From Arthrobacter sp. (GTDB lineage Bacteria > Actinomycetota > Actinomycetes > Actinomycetales > Micrococcaceae): a DNA stretch of 19,585 bases. The notes under the pieces were generated by a model. It was not told the DNA's origin. It saw only the letters and a program-made list of their open reading frames with translations, and searched no databases. The position numbers and the translations under genes are program-made. The stretch spans positions 1 through 19,585 of the forward strand of contig JAODMS010000213.1 of the NCBI GenBank assembly GCA_025464925.1. Reading direction: 5' to 3'. Positions within the stretch are counted from its first letter, which is position 1. Each line of letters starts with the position of its first letter. Below are positions 15,917 to 19,585 of the stretch, in pieces.

Positions 15917-15958
15917 GCCGACCCTCCCATCGTCCGCACCATTGCATCTATCGCGTTT

Positions 15959-15970
15959 TTGAACGATCAA
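15959..15970. promoter_or_regulatory. LacI-type operator 1 (TTGAACGATCAA)
   Basis: The first of three exact copies of a near-palindromic 12-mer with a central CG, here in reverse orientation. It overlaps the predicted transcription start of the LacI gene (near 15966), so binding would block its own promoter. Confidence 0.6.
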
Positions 15971-15972
15971 TT

Positions 15973-16000
15973 AGAGTACTTTTCCGTATTGATCGTTCAA
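15973..16000 (-). promoter_or_regulatory. Predicted promoter of the LacI gene
   Basis: On the minus strand, -35 TTGAAC (16000-15995), a 16-base spacer, and -10 TACTCT (15978-15973). The -35 is part of operator 2. Confidence 0.5.
15989..16000. promoter_or_regulatory. LacI-type operator 2 (TTGATCGTTCAA)
   Basis: The second exact copy, 30 bases from the first, about three helical turns. It covers the -35 of the LacI gene and lies 32 bases from operator 3. Confidence 0.6.
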
Positions 16001-16006
16001 ATCGAT

Positions 16007-16018
16007 CCGATCGTTCCA
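16007..16018. promoter_or_regulatory. Degenerate LacI-type site (CCGATCGTTCCA)
   Basis: It matches the operator 12-mer at nine of twelve positions and keeps the central GATCGTTC. It lies between operators 2 and 3 and could be a weak auxiliary site or a decayed copy. Confidence 0.35.
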
Positions 16019-16020
16019 AG

Positions 16021-16032
16021 TTGATCGTTCAA
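16021..16032. promoter_or_regulatory. LacI-type operator 3 (TTGATCGTTCAA)
   Basis: The third exact copy. Its first six bases are the predicted -35 of the glycosidase promoter, so occupancy would block RNA polymerase. Confidence 0.6.
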
Positions 16033-16049
16033 ATCAGCTTCTATAGAAT
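16021..16049 (+). promoter_or_regulatory. Predicted promoter of the glycosidase gene
   Basis: -35 TTGATC (16021-16026), a 17-base spacer and -10 TAGAAT (16044-16049) make the best-spaced promoter in the window. The start site would be near 16056, leaving a leader of about 95 bases. Confidence 0.6.
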
Positions 16050-16149
16050 CTGCTCAATCTGGCGAGGCGTCAAGGTCACCTTGCTTGAGCATCGCTTCAC
16101 CCGCAACTTTTCCAGACCGTCCCCCGCAATGAAAGCGAGGCGAGAGCCC

Positions 16150-18303
16150 GTGGGCACTCACATGCAGCCCCTGTTGAATGACCTCCTCGTGGCCTTCGCT
16201 GCGCCGACCCAGGCCTGGTCCGGGCAGGATGGGCAGATCGGCCACCCCGATGCGGGGGATTCCTCCGCGAGCGCGGGAGCCGGTGCGCAGGGGCTGCTCC
16301 ACTCGGACGTCAGGATGCTCTCGTCCGCCTACCTGACCGTCAGCGGCGCCGCTCCCGAGCCGTTGCTCGCCTTCCCCGACGGCCACGGCAGTGTGCGCAC
16401 CGTCGGAGTGGCACGCAATGTGGACGGCCCCGGCGCCGATCCGACCACGAGGCTCGAACGGCGTCGGACGGTGACGCCAGGACGCATGAGTGAAGCCATT
16501 GAACTGAGCTGCGTCACCGACGAACCCGTCACTGCGGTCATCAGTATCCGTCTCGGCGCGGACCTGGCCAGCATGGAAGACATCAAAAGCGGCCACGAGA
16601 CCCGGCTGGTGCCCGCCGTCCAGGAAGATGAACTGCTGGTCTGGCGTTCAGTAACGACCCGCACCAGCGTCTCCGCCCCCGGCGCGCGAATCGACCTCGC
16701 CGATCCGCATCAACCGATCATTCACTGGAGCGTTACCGTCGCCAACGGATCACCGGTCCAGGTACAGTGGAGCGCCGAGGTCACTGACGACATCGCCGTG
16801 GTGCACGCCCCGCATCGGCTTGAACCTGAATGGACTCCGCTGGCGGTGACCGCCACGGACAGGCGCCTGGATGCCCTGGTCAAGCAGTCCATGACAGACC
16901 TCCATGGCCTTCGCATGGTTTCCGTACGTCGGCCCGACGACGTCTTTCTCGCGGCCGGTGCGCCATGGTTCTTCACCATGTTCGGACGCGACTCGCTCTG
17001 GGCCGCCCGACTCCTCCTTCCCGCTGGCACAAAGCTTGCCGCCGGCACTCTGCGCGCACTGGCCGCCTTCCAGGGCAGCAAAGAGGACCCGCAGTCAGCC
17101 GAACAACCGGGCAAGATCCCGCATGAGATCCGCCGCGCCACCCTCACACTCCCCGGCGAAGGCCTGACCCTTCCCCCCGTTTACTACGGGACCGTGGACG
17201 CCACGCCGCTGTGGGTCACCCTCCTCCACGATGCTTGGCGCTGGGGGATGCCGGAGGAAGAGGTTGAGGCCCTGCTGCCCGCCCTTGAAGCGGCCCTGGG
17301 GTGGGTGACCAGCCAGACCGGCGACGGATTCCTGCAATATATTGACCGGACCGGGCATGGACTGTCCAACCAGGGCTGGAAAGACTCGGGAGATTCGATC
17401 CAGTTCCGCAACGGACGGCTGGCCGAAGGCCCCATTGCCCTGGCTGAAGTCCAGGCCTACGCCTACGAAGCGGCCATGGCGGGCGCGGCCATCCTTGACC
17501 ATTTCCAGCGCCCGGGTGCCGAGAGGCTCCGGATTTTTGCCACCGGCCTCGCTGGGCGTTTCCGCTCTTCCTTCTGGCTTGAGGACGATCTCGGACCCTA
17601 CCCCGGCATCGCCCTCGATGGCGCCGGGGATGCGGTTGACATCGTCTCGTCCAACATGGGCCACCTTCTCGGCACTGGCATCCTCTCTCCCGAGGAATCC
17701 GCCCTCATCGCAGGGCGCCTCGTGCACCCGGAAATCAACTCCGGCTTCGGGCTGCGGACCATGGCCACCTCATCGGAGGGGTACTGGCCGCTGAAATACC
17801 ATGGCGGGGCGGTCTGGTCCCATGACACGGCCATCTGCATGGTCGGGCTTGCCAAAGACGGACACACCTCGGAAGCCGCCCAGCTCGCCGCGGGCCTGCT
17901 GAACGCCGCCGAGTCCTTCCAGTACCGGCTGCCAGAACTTCACGGCGGCGACTCCTTTGCGGACATCCCAACGATCATCAGCTACCCCGCGGCCTGCAGG
18001 CCCCAGGCCTGGTCCGCAGCATCCGCAGTGGCCATCATCCAGACCCTGCTCGGTCTCCAAGCTGACGTGCCCGCGGGAACTCTGACCGTTAACCCCACCG
18101 AAACGCCCGTCGGCGCAATTCACGCGGCGGGCCTCTGCATCGCAGGCCACCGGTTCTCCATTACTTCCAATCCATCCCTGTCCGCCCTCGGGGCCAGCGT
18201 CCCCGCCGGCCTCCGCATCATCTCCGGCCGCCACGACAACGTTCAGCTGCCCGTCGGTCCGGATCGGGGTGGCAAAGAATCCTTGGCGCCGGTGCCTTCC
18301 TAA
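16150..18303 (+). CDS. Amylo-alpha-1,6-glucosidase/debranching-enzyme-like glycoside hydrolase
   Basis: The protein is about 717 residues with no signal peptide, so cytoplasmic. The N-terminal beta-rich domain resembles the bacterial glycogen-debranching N-terminal family (GDE_N_bis). The C-terminal two thirds look like an alpha/alpha-barrel hydrolase. Recognisable motifs, numbered from GTG 16150, are WFFTMFGRDSLW (about 274-285), GKIPHEIRR (about 321), YYGTVDATPLW (about 344), NQGWKDSGDSI with D412 and D415, and H551 to D559 in YHGGAVWSHDTAI. Which acids are catalytic is not certain. The frame is open from 15904. ATG 16129 has no ribosome binding site, GTG 16150 has GCGAGG at nine-base spacing, and ATG 16162 is also possible. 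It is divergent from a LacI gene and convergent with a sugar porter. The substrate is unknown; an alpha-glucan or imported alpha-glucoside is inference. Confidence 0.82.
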   Translation: MGTHMQPLLNDLLVAFAAPTQAWSGQDGQIGHPDAGDSSASAGAGAQGLLHSDVRMLSSAYLTVSGAAPEPLLAFPDGHGSVRTVGVARNVDGPGADPTTRLERRRTVTPGRMSEAIELSCVTDEPVTAVISIRLGADLASMEDIKSGHETRLVPAVQEDELLVWRSVTTRTSVSAPGARIDLADPHQPIIHWSVTVANGSPVQVQWSAEVTDDIAVVHAPHRLEPEWTPLAVTATDRRLDALVKQSMTDLHGLRMVSVRRPDDVFLAAGAPWFFTMFGRDSLWAARLLLPAGTKLAAGTLRALAAFQGSKEDPQSAEQPGKIPHEIRRATLTLPGEGLTLPPVYYGTVDATPLWVTLLHDAWRWGMPEEEVEALLPALEAALGWVTSQTGDGFLQYIDRTGHGLSNQGWKDSGDSIQFRNGRLAEGPIALAEVQAYAYEAAMAGAAILDHFQRPGAERLRIFATGLAGRFRSSFWLEDDLGPYPGIALDGAGDAVDIVSSNMGHLLGTGILSPEESALIAGRLVHPEINSGFGLRTMATSSEGYWPLKYHGGAVWSHDTAICMVGLAKDGHTSEAAQLAAGLLNAAESFQYRLPELHGGDSFADIPTIISYPAACRPQAWSAASAVAIIQTLLGLQADVPAGTLTVNPTETPVGAIHAAGLCIAGHRFSITSNPSLSALGASVPAGLRIISGRHDNVQLPVGPDRGGKESLAPVPS

Positions 18304-18350
18304 TCCACCTCATGGCGCGCGCAGCATCCCGCTGGGGTCGGCGCGGCGGT

Positions 18351-19585
18351 TCAGACCCTGGCGGACCCCTTCGGAACGAACAGCGTCTCGGCCTGCTCCA
18401 GGGACATGCCGTTGGTCTCGGGCACCTTGAACATGACAAAGAAGAACGACGCCGCCGCGAACAGCGCATACATGGCGTACGTCAGGGGCAGTGAGGCCGC
18501 GGCCATCACCGGGAAACTGAGGGTGATGGCGAAGTTGGCGATCCACTGTGCGGCGGCCGCAAGGCCCAGGGCGCGGGCGCGGATCCGGGACGGAAAGATT
18601 TCACCCAGCAGGACCCAGACCAGCGGGCCCCAGGAGGCGCCGAAGCTGATGACGAAGACGTTGGCCGCGACCAGGGCGACGGGGCCCCAGGCGCCGGGCA
18701 GCGAAATCTCGGACCCCGAGCCGGTCGCGGAGCTGAAGGCCAGCGCCATGGTGCCGAGCGAAATCGCCATGCCGATGGAACCGGCCAGCAGGATGGGCCG
18801 GCGGCCGATCCGGTCCACCAGGGCAATCGCTACCAGCGTGACCAGGATGTTGGTGATCGCGGTGGCCACGGAGATCGTCAGGGAGTCCTTTTCCTGGAAG
18901 CCCACGGCCTTCCACAGCGTGGTGGAGTAGTAGAAGATCACGTTGATGCCGACGAACTGCTGCAGCACGGACAGAATGATGCCGATCCATACGACCGGCT
19001 GCAGGCCCAGGGCCTTACCGCGCAGTGAGCCTTTCTGGCCGGCCAGGTGGTCCTCGTCGATGGCTTTCTTGATGTCACGGAGGTGGCGGTCACTGTCCTC
19101 CGCCGGGGCGATGGACTTGAAGACCTTGAGGGCCTCCTGGTCTTTGCCCTGGAAGGCCAGGAAGCGGGGAGACTCGGGCAGGGTGTAGGCGATCCAGCCG
19201 TAGACGACGGCGGGCACCGCACCGGCCAGGAACATCCAGCGCCAGGCCTCGATGCCGAACCACAAGTCCTGGCCCGCGCCGCCGGCGGTGGTCGCGAAGA
19301 GCGCATCCGAGAGCAGGGCGGCAAAGATACCCGTGGTGATGGCGAGCTGCTGCAGTGAGGCAAGCCGTCCGCGGACGTGGCGCGGGGAAATCTCGGAGAT
19401 GTACGCCGGGGCGATCACGGAGGCGAGGCCGATGCCCAGGCCGCCGATCAATCGCCAGAAAATCAGGTCCCAGACGCTAAAGGCGAAGCCGGTGCCGAGC
19501 GCGCTGATCAGGAAGAGCGCGGCGCCGATCTTCATGGCGGGGATCCGGCCGTAGCGGTCTGCGACCTTGCCGGCCAGATAGGCGC
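18351..19585 (-). CDS. Sugar-porter-family MFS transporter (sugar:H+ symporter), 5'-truncated
   Basis: This is a membrane sugar importer of the MFS sugar porter family. The gene runs off the right edge. The frame stays open past the methionine at 19535, and the extra codons read AYLAGKVADRYGRIPA, the loop 2-3 signature (G-x3-D-R-x-G-R), so that methionine is internal. About 411 residues are visible. They include RLIGGLGIGLASVIAPAYIS, EISPRHVRGRL, PESPRFL at the start of the central loop, QQFVGINVIFYYSTTLW, the second-half repeat VDRIGRRP, and a C-terminal PETNG, all hallmarks of the XylE/GalP/GLUT family. The substrate could be glucose, galactose, xylose, a polyol or a disaccharide. It converges on the glycosidase with only 47 bases between stop codons and no clear terminator. 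Shared control by the LacI protein cannot be tested because its promoter is outside the window. Confidence 0.93.
   Translation of the reverse strand, partial: AYLAGKVADRYGRIPAMKIGAALFLISALGTGFAFSVWDLIFWRLIGGLGIGLASVIAPAYISEISPRHVRGRLASLQQLAITTGIFAALLSDALFATTAGGAGQDLWFGIEAWRWMFLAGAVPAVVYGWIAYTLPESPRFLAFQGKDQEALKVFKSIAPAEDSDRHLRDIKKAIDEDHLAGQKGSLRGKALGLQPVVWIGIILSVLQQFVGINVIFYYSTTLWKAVGFQEKDSLTISVATAITNILVTLVAIALVDRIGRRPILLAGSIGMAISLGTMALAFSSATGSGSEISLPGAWGPVALVAANVFVISFGASWGPLVWVLLGEIFPSRIRARALGLAAAAQWIANFAITLSFPVMAAASLPLTYAMYALFAAASFFFVMFKVPETNGMSLEQAETLFVPKGSARV

Noticed and set aside
15917..15970. N-terminal extension of the LacI protein to 15970
   Set aside because: It would add 18 residues before the HTH, from a start inside operator 1 and too close to the predicted start site. 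GGGAGGG supports the ATG at 15916 instead.
15904..16149. N-terminal extension of the glycosidase back to 15904
   Set aside because: It would run through the operators and predicted promoter and overlap the start of the LacI gene. The extra residues (Ser/Arg-rich) do not resemble a domain or a signal peptide.
18304..18350. Terminator between the convergent glycosidase and sugar porter
   Set aside because: The gap is GC-rich with only short, broken complementarity. I could not find a stem good enough to call.

Overview
The window is high-GC DNA with dense, well-spaced genes, GTG as well as ATG starts, and promoters whose -10 boxes are TANNNT. The proteins are typical of Actinobacteria. Gene content and protein style (CycA-type permease, mannitol PTS with a TetR regulator, PucR regulator beside alanine dehydrogenase) suggest a soil Micrococcaceae such as Arthrobacter or Pseudarthrobacter. 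That placement is inference; no rRNA or tRNA gene is present to confirm it. No CRISPR array, insertion sequence, prophage or integrase was seen, so this looks like ordinary chromosomal metabolic sequence.

Layout. (1) 1-2593: the 3' end of a peptide-type ABC transporter operon, with the truncated ATPase gene followed by its lipoprotein substrate-binding protein. (2) 2724-3779: a Gfo/Idh/MocA oxidoreductase resembling IolW, converging on ald across a perfect 23-bp hairpin. (3) 3842-6414: alanine dehydrogenase and a divergently transcribed PucR-family regulator, an arrangement that resembles the Bacillus ald/AdeR pair. (4) 6426-7201: two small minus-strand genes, a two-helix membrane protein and an excisionase-like HTH protein. 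(5) 7302-13126: a PTS block. ptsI (enzyme I) is divergent from a TetR regulator followed by mtlA (mannitol IICBA) and mtlD (mannitol-1-phosphate dehydrogenase). mtlA and mtlD overlap by one base. ptsH is absent from the window. (6) 13215-14675: a CycA-like D-Ala/D-Ser/Gly permease, converging on mtlD over a 16-bp hairpin. (7) 14837-19585: a LacI-family repressor divergent from a cytoplasmic debranching-enzyme-like glycosidase, then a convergent, truncated sugar:H+ symporter.

How the parts fit. Mannitol would be taken up and phosphorylated by MtlA with phosphate from enzyme I, then oxidised to fructose 6-phosphate by MtlD. CycA and Ald together would allow growth on alanine by import and oxidative deamination, though they are 8 kb apart and nothing shows they are co-regulated. 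The LacI/glycosidase/porter group is the least understood part. Its divergent promoter region carries three copies of one 12-bp operator-like sequence, plus a degenerate fourth, placed on candidate core promoter elements of both genes.

I found no clearly novel molecular machine. The signals most worth a second look are the LacI operator cluster and its uncharacterised glycosidase, a nested hairpin at the predicted 5' end of the ptsI transcript, the TetR palindrome, and a run of putative leaderless promoters mostly on regulatory genes. No gene-free stretch exceeds 300 bases; the two longest (4961-5193 and 15917-16149) are both divergent promoter regions.
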